The notes under the pieces are model-generated. The model was not told where the DNA came from. It ran no database searches and saw only the letters and a program-made list of their open reading frames with translations. A stretch of 64,000 bases of DNA. Source: Citrus sinensis (lineage: Eukaryota; Streptophyta; Magnoliopsida; Sapindales; Rutaceae). This document shows, one piece after another, positions 36,603-49,279 of this stretch. The stretch is from positions 17,300,501 through 17,364,500 of the forward strand of contig NC_068561.1 in NCBI RefSeq assembly GCF_022201045.2, in the 5' to 3' direction. Both the position numbers and the translations under genes were made by a program. Numbering within the stretch: the stretch's first letter is position 1; the number at the start of each line of letters is the position of its first letter.

Positions 36603-39128
36603 TCTTACTCTCTCTCTCTCGAGATCGGCTCAGAAGATCATGGTGTTTGATTTTTTGATTCTCCTTAATTTGGGTACTTAATGTTTTCGCTTCTCAACAT
36701 TTTTTCTGCTTCATTAACTTCTATCAATTTTTGATAAGTTCTATTGGGGGTCATTTTCTTTCTCTTTTCTCTTTAGTTATTATCTTTTCTTTTCGTACAG
36801 TTACGTTTGATTTTTGCCCTCTGATTTTTCTTTTCTCTCAAAAGCTTATAGAAAAAGATAAAAGATATTAATTGCGGGACTTATCCAATTCATGAACAAG
36901 GCACGGTCAACTGCGTGTTGGTCTCCCATACCCCCTTTTTTTTTTTTAAATATATTTCCTTAAAAATACAAGTATCATTTTGGTTTTAGTAATTTGAAGT
37001 ACATATCTTGAAACGTTTTTTTTTAATTAATACTACTAATTTATACACATGATTTTTGATTTTTTTTTAAAGAAATAAACATGGGTCTGAAAGTGTAAAT
37101 TATTCTTTTTATAGCATAGCCTGAAGATTAACTTAGTTCAAAGATTTTTATGAAACATAGTCGAAAAATACATAATATGATAAGAAATTAAAAAAAAAAA
37201 ACATAAAATCTACATCACCTAATTATGATATTTTATTTTTGAAGAGTTTCTGTTTTTTTTTTTTTTCTCCACTTATCAGGTGACTGTATTTCCACGCTTC
37301 GTTGCTTGCTTCCACTAAATTATATATATCATTATTCGTAGGTATTGGGTATTGATTGACCTACCAATTTTGTTTTCTTTATACATTTTAATTATAAACG
37401 CAGATGATTTCCTCCTGAAAATTGATTTTTATATATCGTATATGGAAGAGTATGACAAACATATTTATGGCTTCACCCAATTATGTGAGCCAAGATGAGT
37501 AAACTATGACCTTACTTTTTCAGACCAAATATTTTGTCTGCGATAGAGTGGTCGAGTCACTGTTTATTCAACCAAATCATCTCCTCCTACTGCTAATAAT
37601 AATAATAATAATAAAGGAAAACTTTAACAAAGAATTACATAAAATAATTATTTGTATATAGATTCTGTTTGTTATATACTTCAGTTTAATCTTGAAAAAC
37701 TCATAATACTTGGTGAATAATTACAAATACAATGTTTTGTATTAAGTGTGAAATTATTATTATTATTTTCTTGTTGCTAAATAGATAATTTTATTTCATT
37801 AAAATTGTAAAATAAAAGTCATAAGAAAAAATGTAGCTAGAGAGTGGACTTAGTTATCCGGTGGTGAATTTGCTTACAAGGCGCACGTGAGTACAAGTCC
37901 TCTCATATATATCATAAATGATGGAGCTTGCTACCTTACAACATCACTAAGGTGCAGCACTCTCGCAAAAGCGAGATCCACAGTCGAATATTGTTCATGT
38001 GAGACGGCTGCACCCTCTATATATGGAATTATAAAATTTTATATTTAAACCATTTCAGCTTGGAATAAAGAATAATAATACATTAGTATTTAGTTTATAA
38101 TGCCAGCTTTTTATTTTAATTTTTTATGTACAGACTTTAAAAATATCAAAGGCAATTAATAAAAAAAAACTTCAAATTGTGAGCGGTATTATATAATGCA
38201 ATTGGGAGGCAGAGATTGTCTACAAAACAATCTTTAAACAAAGAGCGAGCTTGCAGATTTAGCAGGGGCTGTTGAGGAAACATTTTCAGTTGCAGGGGGC
38301 GCAATTCAAGCAGAAGGTCTCCAAATTCGCGCAATATTTTTCTCTCGACGGAACGCTTTGTTTGTCTGTGACTCTACATTAAAAGAAGTTCGGTTTTCTT
38401 TAGTCAGGTTTTTAAGGAAAGTGGAGGGCTAACAAAAATCTTTCGTCATGTGCTCAAAACGGAATTTAAATACACCCGTAAATGTATATGAAATGTGTGG
38501 TTGTGTGAGAAGTTTTGACATCAAATTTTCCCGTCATGAAAAATATCTATTTAAGATTGGGTTGTTACAACATTGAAAAATTACGTATGTTCCAATTTAG
38601 TCGCTGTCTAATTGTTACTTTTAACTTTATTCACATCTAATCTGAAAAGGAATCAACAGGGTAAAGATCCCTTTTTTCCGTACTGGTTTGCTATGCATTA
38701 TTGGATGTTTAATTGTTTATTAAATCAAATATTTTTTTTTGGGGGGGGGGGGGGGGGGGGGGAAAAAACGAAAAAGAAATGGCAAGCTCAATAATGGGCT
38801 CTATTGGGTCACTTTTTTATAATGGGCTTTTCAGGCAAGCTCAATAAGAGCCCAAATTAAATACAATCCGAGGTCCAAAAGCGGCAGCGGATGCGCACGC
38901 GCCTGCACGTGACTAAAAATCCAAACTGAAGCAAAAAATTCAAAAACAAAATTCAACAAAAATGCCACCGATGCGCGCACGCGATGAGGAGAAAGCAGAT
39001 ATTTCGAGACGCATGCAAATGAAATCTAGACCATAACTAACGGCTCTGCGTTTCTGTTGGGCTTCGTCGCCAGGATTCGAAGCAGAAACAGAATCTTGGA
39101 TAACTTTTTAACAAACAAATTCAATTCA
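36603..39128. other. Intergenic between MIR390 and the MATE gene
   Basis: No protein gene seen. The pri-MIR390 transcript probably continues into the left part. A possible SINE lies at 37840-38040. A G22 run follows T9 at 38741-38762. The right end is the MATE gene promoter and 5' UTR. Confidence 0.45.
37840..38040 (+). mobile_element. Possible tRNA-derived SINE
   Basis: GGACTTAGTTATCCGGTGG resembles a tRNA A-box region and GAGTACAAGTCCTC a weak B box, about 45 bases further on. This spacing and wording fit plant tRNA SINEs. I did not find a clear target-site duplication. Confidence 0.35.
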
Positions 39129-42100
39129 ATGGCTGGTACTAGTACTAATCTCTCGCGCCATCTTCTCTGCAGCATGCACTCTTCTTCTTCTTCTTATTAT
39201 TATAATTCTAAACAAACCAAATCGTCGTCGACGCCGGGTAAATTCAGAATTTTCAACCGAAGAAACTTGACTTGCTCCGCTCGCTTAAAATCAGCACCAC
39301 ACAAGAAAAAAACCGCCAGTACATCACTCCAAACTTCACCTCCCGACCCGAGCCGGTTCTCTTTGTCCGGTTCATTTTCTCTTATCAATATCATCGCCCG
39401 TTTAAGGTACTATTTAACTAAACTAAACTAAGACTCTTGTTTGTTTTATTTATTTGGTTTTAAAGTGTTTTTTTTTTTTACTAATAATTATTTATTTGTT
39501 GTAGCGACGGGTTTAAGTTTGATGAATTAGGATTGGAAATATGGTCAATTGCATTGCCCGCTGCGTTGGCTTTGGCTGCCGATCCTATCGCTTCACTTAT
39601 CGATACGGCCTTTGTTGGTCATTTAGGTAACTTTTTTTCTCTTAATTTTACCAAAAAACGGCTGCGTTTCAACTTGTAACATAGGATTTTTATTATAATT
39701 GAATCATACGTTGTAACTAGTAAGCGCATGTCGTACTAGGATATTGTAACTGTTGGTGATGTTGTTTTAACAGCATTTGACTTCCAGGCCGAATAAGTTT
39801 ACTCCATTAACGCATTGCTTGGTGATACTGATATTGTAGTTGATGATGCGATTAATGATTTATTTGGTGGTTTTGAATTACGAAAAGGATTTGCCTTTCT
39901 ATTTGTAGGATCTGTTGAATTGGCAGCTGTTGGGGTTTCGGTTTCTGTGTTTAATCTAGTGTCAAAATTGTTCAATGTTCCTTTGCTCAACATAACAACA
40001 TCCTTTGTTGCTGAAGAGCAGGCAGTGAAAAGTCAGGGCAGTGATGATGGTTCTAGCCAAATTGGTAATGGCATTAAGCTGTTGTATGAAAATGCTACTG
40101 CACTTATTTTCCGTGTTATTGTCAACTATCTTTTATATTTACTTGGATAATTTTTGGTTGTGTACTTGCAATTAAGATCATGGAGTTGAGCAACAAGGCA
40201 AGAAACTTCTTCCTTCAATCTCAACTTCTTTAGCACTTGCTGCTGGCATTGGCATTGCAGAAGCTCTGGCACTCTCTTTTGGATCCGGTTTCTTAATGAA
40301 TATCATGGGTATACCTGCAGTACGTCCTGCTCGTCTAGTTTTAATACATTCACCACTTTAGTATTTTGCTTATCTTTCTGGGTTTTTCTGTATGGAGAGA
40401 TCGTTTTCAAAGTCTTGTCTTGGTCTATCGTCACTTAAATAAATGCAAAGGGCAAAACTTTTTTTTTGGTACATCAGAAATAGCATACTTCTTGATCTTA
40501 AGTATATGAACCATGAAAAATGTAGTCAGTGCCCAATTGTAATTTGTGGTTCGTATAGTGTGTCTTGTATGCATACGACAGGGCGGAACAATCAGGTGTC
40601 AGTTGTGTGTTTGCAGGTGAACTAGAATGTAGAAGTGCTACTAATGAGGATGTTGCTTGCATTATTCCACTCTTGAATGCTACACTACAACCACTACATC
40701 AATTAATACAACCTTTGCATGGCAAATTTGGGAAGAGAATTTCTACTAGTTTACACCATCATTTCATGCTTGAGGCATCTTTCATGAATATTACAGTGAC
40801 TCCATGGATGCATTATGATTACATCTTTCGCATTAAGTCTTATCATATATTCCATGGGGATGTTTTCTGGAAGCTTTATATAAGATTTATCACATAAGAT
40901 TTATCATGCTATAGGATTCACCAATGAGAGTGCCAGCTGAAAATTTTCTTAACTTGAGGGCCTTTGGTGCTCCACCCATTGTAATTGCACTTGCTGCACA
41001 AGGTGCTTTTCGTGGATTTATGGATACAAAGACACCTTTATATGCTATTGGCAAGTATTGCAGCACCCTCTTCTCTTCATATTTATCTGTTTTTCTCTCT
41101 ATCAATCTAGCTAGCTATTTATATCTTTGAATTTAATTGTATGCACATTGGGATTTCTCTGTATGCAAATCAGGATCGTATGTCCAGATTAGTTTTATGT
41201 ACATGCTCAATTGAATCTTTTTTACAGCATTCATGTTCTGAAAATTACTCCAATGTAAATCTAAAACAGTACTGGCTTTAATTCATATTCGATTCTTTGA
41301 CTAGTGGAGATGGTACTTTGATCAGTCTAGGCATATTAAAAGCCCCATAGCTCCAGGACCTTAAGTTTTAATTGGTCGATAACTATTAACCCTGCCATTA
41401 GTTAATTATTCGTATAATTCAAATAATTTACCGTGCATCGACACATATACAACTAGAGACTGGAATCGCGGGCTTTCCCATTTGCCCAAAATCCCCTTGT
41501 CCCCACAAGGTTCCCGAACTTTGCCCGAGTGCGCCACCACTCAAGCTAGTTGTGAAGTGAAGGTACTGTAGCATCGTATCTCTAACCAACCCATTACAGT
41601 GCTCTCTTTTTATGAGCAAGGTAATCATCTTTGATCAATTCTATTACAAAAGTACCTCTACCTCATCATTAATTGAAAATATATTGAGAGGATGGAGTTA
41701 GAGAAGCGTTTTATTATATTTATATATAAAATGATTCCTTCTTAAATTTTGTATGTAACTCTCTGGTAAAAAGGATTTTTAACACAAAGGTTATCTTGTT
41801 TTCCTGATAGCTTATGTCATATGTGCATGTGACAATTGTCTACTCTGTATTATCAGGGGCTGGCAACTTAATAAATGCTATACTGGATCCAATTTTGATA
41901 TTTTTCTTCCATTTCGGAATTGGCGGTGCGGCAATTGCTACTGTGATTTCTGAGTACGTCATTAATGTGGTAAACTTAACATTGATTGTCCGTGTATTTT
42001 GCATCTGATATTTTTGCAATTGCATTAGTTGGTTCAATTGTTTAAATCCTTGTTGATTCCCCTGTATAATTTCAACAGATATTTGATTGCTTTTATCCTT

Positions 42101-44119
42101 ATATGGAAATTGAGTGACAATGTATTGTTGATGTCCCCAGACATTGATGGGAGAAGAGTTGTCCACTATCTAAAATCTGGTACATGCCTTGCTTACTATT
42201 TTTATATTGTCCAATTAACATTTTATTGTTCCAGAGGTTGAAATCCTTAGGGTGTCTTGTTTTTATACCAGAAAAATCCAATGGAAGTTATCTGTCTTAT
42301 TGATACTTAAACAGTGTATTGCATGCAATCCACTTAAGTAGAGGATGTATTCATTTTGTCTGCAGGCGGTCTTCTGATTGGCAGGACCATTGCAGTGCTT
42401 CTAACTATGACATTAGCAACATCCATGGCAGCGAGGGAGGGCCCAATACCCATGGCTGGTTATCAGATCTGTGTAGAAGTTTGGTTAACACTGTCTTTGC
42501 TTAGTGATGCTCTAGCATTGGCTGGTCAGGTAAAACTTTTGAGCATTGTAGTCTGCTGTGTTGTTTCACACGTGATATCAAATTTTTATTAGTGGATAGA
42601 CCAAAAGTTTTCAAGAAGTACCTTGTTCACTACCTACTCAGCAACTAAGTGGTTTCTGAAGTTATGTGGAGTTACTCAAAGTAAAAACCATGGGATGTTT
42701 TCTATCTTCTGTGATTCATGACTATTATATATGTCGTAGTTAACTTCTGTTTGAGGCCATTCTTACTTTTTTCATGTCCTTGTGCCACTGGCCATCTGGA
42801 TGAAGAATTTATAGATAATTTGGAACAAGAGTGGAAATATTAGTTTAATGTACTATAGATGCCAATGCCGACTAGGATGTATGGGGTTCAATCAAATACT
42901 GTATGATAGTGGTGGGACAATGTTGGCAACTTTTATGTATCTTGGTTTGAACTGAAGGCATCCATATCACACAGATATATGCTGAAACTAATTGGTTTTT
43001 CTATTTCAAACGTTTTTGGTTCCAACATTATTCTTTGATGTCTTTTTCACAGGCTCTTCTTGCTGCTGGTTACTCCCAAGGAAATTATGAACAAGCACGC
43101 CAAGTGGTTTTCAGACTCTTGCAGGTTTTTAATATCCCTAACTACTATATTTGCCTTTCCTGTGATTGGTTTCTTTTCATTTAACTGATTCAGTTTCATG
43201 TTATTTCATTTTGATTGGCAAGCAGATCGGTTTAGTAACAGGAATTAGTTTAGCTACTTTATTATTCCTTGGATTTGGACCATTCTCTCACTTGTTTAGC
43301 ACAGATTCTGAAGTTCTGGCAATTGCCTGGTCTGGCTTATTGGTGAGTGACTTGCACTGTAAACAGTTTTCTAGTTCAAGACTTTTCTACTGTTGAATAG
43401 GCTTTTTGTCTAGTCCTTTTTTATATTACCAATACATTTTCCTTTATAAATCCTGTGGTATGTATTGCATTAAATGCTTCATCTGGGAGGTTATTAGTGA
43501 AGTCATTTTCATGTCCCTCGCATCATGTGATTCACGGTCGCAGCTTTGTGATGGTAGACGTAAATCTCTGAGGCTTACCTGACATTAACTCTATTGTGCA
43601 GTTTGTTGCTGGATCCCAACCAATGAATGCTCTTGCATTTGTCCTCGATGGGCTGTACTACGGGGTTTCTGACTTTGAATATGCTGCCTACTCTATGGTT
43701 CCCTCTCTTTCCTATCATACAATAGCATAGTGTAATACTTCAATTTCTTTTCTCAGTCGCTTATATGTGATTGATAGGTACTAGTTGGACTTACCTCTTC
43801 AGCATTCATTTTTGTGACTGCTCCCATCTTTGGTCTTGCTGGAGTCTGGGCAGGGCTATTTCTCTTCATGACCTTGCGAGTATTATTTGGTATCTGGAGG
43901 TAAGCTGAGTTCAGGTTTCAGAATGTTAGGTTAATGTTTGATTACCATATTTAACTGGTGATAGGTTGTCTATTAGTGAAATAATAAGCAGTCATGCATT
44001 TTGTGGTTAAAATTGGGTGACGTTAAGTAACACTTAAAATGATTATTCACTGCAGGTTGGGCACAAAAAGTGGACCATGGAAAATGGTGTGGTCTGAGAT
44101 GGAGAAGTTAGATGAATGA
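39129..44119 (+). CDS. Chloroplast MATE transporter, DETOXIFICATION 45-like
   Basis: Thirteen exons, all phase-consistent: 39129-39406, 39505-39626, 39909-40064, 40177-40319, 40915-41050, 41857-41953, 42079-42179, 42366-42529, 43053-43124, 43226-43342, 43602-43697, 43778-43899, 44056-44119; total 1668 bp, 555 residues. The first exon is Ser/Lys/Arg-rich (SSSSSYYYNSKQTKSSSTPG), a plausible plastid transit peptide. The carrier follows: IWSIALPAALALAADPIASL, then GAPPIVIALAAQGAFRGF, then AGNLINAILDPILIFF, and VLDGLYYGVSDFEYAAYSM near the end, with about 12 membrane helices. MATE proteins exchange organic solutes for H+ or Na+; this clade (DTX44-47) includes the plastid salicylate exporter EDS5, but the substrate here is unknown. 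Intron 5 must use a GC donor (41050|GCAAGT), because the nearest GT breaks the frame. The ATG at 39129 is the first in the frame. Confidence 0.93.
41420..41610 (-). mobile_element. Possible SINE in MATE intron 5
   Basis: The minus strand reads TAGCTTGAGTGG, a good A-box match, at about 41534-41548, followed by a weak B-box-like GCGATTCCAGTCT. It lies wholly within the intron and is GC-richer than its surroundings. No target duplication identified. Confidence 0.3.
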
Positions 44120-45058
44120 ATGTTGCAGAGTTATTGGCATAGAATTTGTACCGTGTGCTCATACTGTTTAATGCCACACCAGCGTATGGCACAACCAAGT
44201 GCTTCAAGTATTTAAGAGTTTAAACGCCAATAGAGCAACCTCCACAAGTGCTCCAGGCACAGATTTTGTGCCGCCATAATTGAAGATACATCCTATCAAG
44301 GGTATTTGGATTACTGGTGAGAGGCTTTTTCGTTGACAGAAGCAGCCTACAAAAGTTGTCGTCTATCTGCTAAACTATGAGGTTAGAATGATTATTGAAT
44401 ATAGCATTTGGCGGTGAGTTTAGTAGTTTAGAACTTAGTAGTGCTTCACCAACTTCTTCCGTCTGTCGCATTCTACACATACATTGTTGATGTTTTTTTG
44501 CGGTCGTAGCTGAGAGTGGATCCTGCATTTGGCCATGATGAGAAAGTTCATTTACACAATCATCATTGTCTAATGATGTATGGATCCGTAGCATCAACAT
44601 CAGGAAATGTATTATAAAGTAAAGAATCAAAAGTAGACAAATCTGGGACCTAAAACAACTTTCAATTGATGAAATCCAATTTAATTTGTTGAAGTACAAA
44701 CCAGATAGAGTTTGTGAAGGTAATAAAAAAAGAGAAGGGGGGGAAGGGATTAAAACAACATCCAATTGATGCAATCCAATTTCATTTCTCGACTTACTAA
44801 CCAGGTTGAGTTTGTAAAATGATTAGAACTTTGAATAGCAGCAGCAGAACAAAATAGATATTACAATACTACACAAAACATGATCGATATGGGTCCTGTA
44901 CATATACCCAAATTGGGAGCAAGGTAGGAGGATCCTCGCCTTTGCTCCAATGGCCTCCTATATTATCATCAGGGGCTCCAGAAAAATAGCCGAGCCTGAG
45001 CTCAAACGGCACCAAAATTTGCAGCTAGAACGTTGACATCGTCTTGAGGACAGTGGAT
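44120..45058. other. 3' UTR and downstream flank of the MATE gene
   Basis: The first few hundred bases are likely 3' UTR. At 44648-44815 a segment around CAATTGATG.AATCCAATTT occurs twice in diverged tandem form. Nothing else recognised. Confidence 0.45.
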
Positions 45059-45697
45059 TGTCATCTTTACAACAGTAAATTTCACGAATACCCGAACATT
45101 GACATGTCAGCTAAAACGATGGGCGCACATCTCTGTATCGAAAATTCAGAAAATAACTAAGACGGTTAATAATAAACCAGAAAGGTTGATTGTAGTAGAT
45201 TTTACATCTATCTACGTCTAAGCTAGATAAACAACAGAGAGAATTGAAAGAGAAATCAACAAAATATTGACATTCAAATACTCATACAGGCATATGATTG
45301 CCTTTCTAATGAACCACATTTATGTGCATCAGTAAGAGAGTATGCTGCAAGTACTTCATTTCTCTAATAAGATTCCTGTCATCTTTACAACAGTAAATTT
45401 CACGAATACCCGAACATTGACATGTCAGCTAAAACGATGGGCGCACATCTCTGTATCGAAAATTCAGAAAATAACTAAGACGGTTAATAATAAACCAGAA
45501 AGGTTGATTGTAGTAGATTTTACATCTATCTACGTCTAAGCTAGATAAACAACAGAGAGAATTGAAAGAGAAATCAACAAAATTTTGACATTCAAATACT
45601 CATACAGGCATATGATTGCCTTTCTAATGAACCACATTTATGTCCATCAGTAAGAGAGTATGCTGCAAGTACTTCATTTCTCTAATAAGATTCCTGT
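45059..45697. repeat. 318-bp tandem duplication
   Basis: The segment starting TGTCATCTTTACAACAGTAA (second copy at 45377) repeats with an offset of 318 bp: 45059-45376 and 45377-45697. I see only two or so mismatches (AATATTGAC/AATTTTGAC and TGTGCATC/TGTCCATC), so it is recent. It has no coding signature. Confidence 0.92.
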
Positions 45698-46079
45698 ACT
45701 GAACAACATATGAAAGGAAAATACATTTAATTATTTAGAGCTAGGTCTGAAAAGTAGGTTCTGTTTCTTGGAGAATGTTCTTCTTGGAGAATTAACTGAA
45801 ATCTTGCATTATTTTTAAAATCTTTATCTACCAACTATGATTATCAACTGTGATGACGCAGAAATTTGGTCAACCGAAAAAATAAAAAAACAGCGGCAAC
45901 ACAAGAAATTAATGTGGTTTAGCACTTGGCCACATCTACATGCAAGAAAAAATAAGTTCCACTATTAAAAATAGCAATTGCAATCGAGCTTCTATTTTTT
46001 TCTTTTTGGCTACTTGTCAGTACTCCTTTTTTTCTTTTTTTTTTAAAGAGTGTGTGTGTGTGTAGAATGAGGCGCTCTA

Positions 46080-48140
46080 AATAAAGTGCTTTTAGATAAC
46101 CCATAACCTAGATAAAAAAAAATTATTCCAATAACCGATATCACTAACGCTTACAACCTCATCTCTAATCAGTCTAGTCAGTGTCAAATTCGGAAAAGCT
46201 TCTAGACATTTCGAACTTAAACAAAACTCTCTGTAGCTAGATTCCCAACTGCCTGGCTTAATTAAGGTTGCTCAGCTTAATTAAGGCTTCTAGTAGCTGG
46301 GCTAAATAAAACTTGCAGCAGCTCGATCGCTACAAAAAATAAGTTTCACTATTATAAAAGCAATTATCATCAAGTATCCCCTTTCTTCCCTCTTTTGGGC
46401 TACCTATCAGGACTTATTCCTTTTGAGTACAAACAAAAACTTTATTTATATTACTTTTTGGGGTAACTCCAATTCAAGATAAGTAACTTTTACTGATAAC
46501 CTTTATTACTTAGATTCCAAACTTTATCTCTAATCAATACTTGTTTCCTTCTCAAATTCATATTAAGCTTCTAGATCTATATATCTCTCTAGCAACTGGA
46601 CTTATTTGTCTTCTATAAGCTTCTAAGCAGCTGCACTTATTTGACTTATTTAAGCTTCCAACAGTTGAGTCTCCAGCAAATGGACTACTTTGACTTATCT
46701 AAGGCTTTCAGCAGTTGGACCAAAGCCCACTTTCAAGACTTTATTTCATTCCACTGTTTATTACCTTTATTTTTATGGTACTATAGCTACCTCTTAGCTC
46801 CTGAAGCTGACTTATCAGAAACTGAAAAGAGATAAGATTATTTCTCTCATTCTTCTATAACTCACCATCAGATTCCTCTATAATTCACCATCACACTATC
46901 TCAGTAGATCGATCAACTCAACCTTATGTCATATTTTCATTCACTTAGAAAAGAGAGGAAGGCCAATGCAGTCGAGAGTGGAGTAAGCCCTTAAAAAATA
47001 AGATATAGTAGCGGAAGTAGACATTGGATTCTGATAAGCATAGCAATTAGTAAAAGAAAAATATGCCATCTTCATTTTACAAGAGAGAGATCAGCAAAGA
47101 GATGAAGAAAGAAAAAGAAAAGAGAGAGAAACAAAAAAGAAAGAAAGAAGAGGACCGTATACAAAAGCCTAGAATCAAAATTAATTTGAACAAATTACTA
47201 TGATTTTCAAAACAACCCACTGTCAGCATTTTTCCCTACAAAATCTAAGATTATCTCTACTACTAGTATCTAATCATGCTTTTGTATTCATTCATAAACA
47301 CCAAAACAGACTCACCTCTTTGATCTCATGGTTCTTTCTTCTATTTTACTCATGGCTTAACTCTCTTTCCTCTTCTTTCTTTATTCTTCTCTGTTTTCTT
47401 CTTCTTTCCTCATCTCTTTGCCGATCTCTCTTTTGTAAAATAGAGATGGCATACTTTTCTCTTTATACCACTTAGAGCTAGGGTTAGTTAAAGGTTGGGA
47501 TAAAACTAAAATGTCTTTGACTTAATGAAGTGACTAAAATACATTTAGAATTGGGCATTACATTAATAACCCCTTCCCTTTATTGAGCCATGGATCTCCT
47601 TCACGCCTGCTTACATCTGCCTTTATAGGGGAATGGGAGAGAAATAATCCTAGTTCTTTCAACTTCTAATAATCCAAATTCAAGAACTAGAAGGCAGCTG
47701 CTCTAACACAAAAGTAAAAGTAATAAAAGTAATAGACAGTGGAATAAAATAAAAAGGACGATGTTGTTTCAGCTGCTGAAGTCTACTACAAGTCAAATAA
47801 CTCACGCTGCTAGAAACCTTAGATAAGTCAAATAAGTTCAATTACTGGAGACCCAAATATTAGAAGCTTAAATAAGTCAAATAAGTTCAACTGTTAAAGA
47901 CCCAACTGCTGGAAGTTTATATAAGATAAATAAGTCCAGCTGCTATAGAAATAAAAACTGTTGGAAGTTTATATAAGAATAATAAGTCCAACGCTATAGA
48001 AATAGAAATAGAAGAATCCAAAAACTCAATATGAACTTGAGAAAGAGATAAGCGTTGATTAAAGATAAAGTTTTGAACCCAAATGATAAAAATTATCAGA
48101 AGAAGTTTTATCTAAGATTTGAGTTATCCAAAAAGTACTG
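46080..48140. repeat. Large imperfect inverted repeat (~2 kb)
   Basis: Left-arm and right-arm segments pair in mirrored order. 46490-46545 (GATAACC...AAACTTTATCTCTAATCAA) pairs with 48050-48130; 46600-46700 (ACTTATTTGACTTATTTAAG) pairs with 47800-47900; 46830-46870 (GATTATTTCTCTCATTC) pairs with 47625-47665; 47060-47110 (ATGCCATCTTCATTTTACAA) pairs with 47400-47460. The centre is near 47250. The left arm also holds a partial second copy at 46080-46330. No protein coding is seen. Possible sources are a foldback transposon or two head-to-head copies of one repeat. Confidence 0.75.
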
Positions 48141-49279
48141 CATAAAAAGCATCTATTTCCCCTTAAAAGTTAAACCATCAAAATAATGATCTTAAATTCA
48201 GTTGTATATGCGCTCTCAAGAGAGATGAGGAGCAATCAAATAAATCAGCCCCCTATGATAGCTCTTGGAATCCTAAATATGGTTGGAATCCTGAATATGA
48301 TGCCACCAATACTAATAATTGTAGCAATTCACACATGTATCTTTCTCATCAATTTCATCAATTGGCATTGGTTGATGAGAAATCAAAATGACAAAGAAAA
48401 AGGAGAAAAGAAGAGCAGTAGGCATGAAATTCTACCAAAGGAATAGGTACTGAGTACGATGAGCAGGCGGCAAAAAAAAAAAACATAGAAGCTTGATATC
48501 AATTGCTTTTTCAATACAGGAGCTTATTTTCTCTACCCATGAACATAAGCCAAATGCCAAACCACATTAATTCCTTTTGTCGCATATATTATATCACCCC
48601 CACTCGTTATTTTCTCTGTTGACAAGGTTTCTGTGTCAACAAACTAGACATGAGAGGCTGACACCATCCAACAGCTTGGGACTTTCAAGGAATGAGTGAT
48701 GAACCTAAATAATGAGCAATGATATATGGCCCACGCAAACCCAACACCAACCCCAAAAAATTGCTAATTTACATGTGCATTTTAAACACTCCAATTTTTA
48801 TCATTTGGTGCTTGTCTCAACAAATACAAAATGCAATGAAGTGGCGCTGTTTCACCAAATTTCAGGCTTAGCATGTCACATATATCGTTGCGCTTTAGCA
48901 AATCTTGAACAATGACTTGCAAATATTTCCAAGGCATATAATCTCCTAGAATCAAGACGACCCACGTGTTTCAGATTACACACTCATGCCTATATTGCTT
49001 CTAGTCCCTTTTGCACTACCATCCAGCCCTTTCCATAAGCAAGGTGAATACAATTAGACCAATATGCTTGCACTTCCATAAAACAATGAGTTAAATGACT
49101 CATTTGGACTATAAAACCTAAAAGAAAAATGAATTAACATTCTAAGAATCATTGAACATTAATGGTTGCCTTTATTAAGAAAACAATAAGCCAAACATGG
49201 TAAGATTCGAAGTAAAACAACATACACTATAAACATTACCTTTTAATCAACCAGCAATTGAACACAAACCAACAATCGT
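48141..49279. other. Intergenic, 3' flank of the Abraxas-like gene
   Basis: No gene supported. The right part is the probable 3' UTR of the minus-strand Abraxas-like gene. Confidence 0.45.

Noticed and set aside
39057-39128. Upstream extension of the MATE frame
   Set aside because: It opens with TTG and not ATG; the first ATG in frame is at 39129 and gives a normal transit peptide.
40565-40897. 110-codon frame inside MATE intron 4
   Set aside because: No family similarity, lies within an intron of a well-supported gene, and runs through splice signals.
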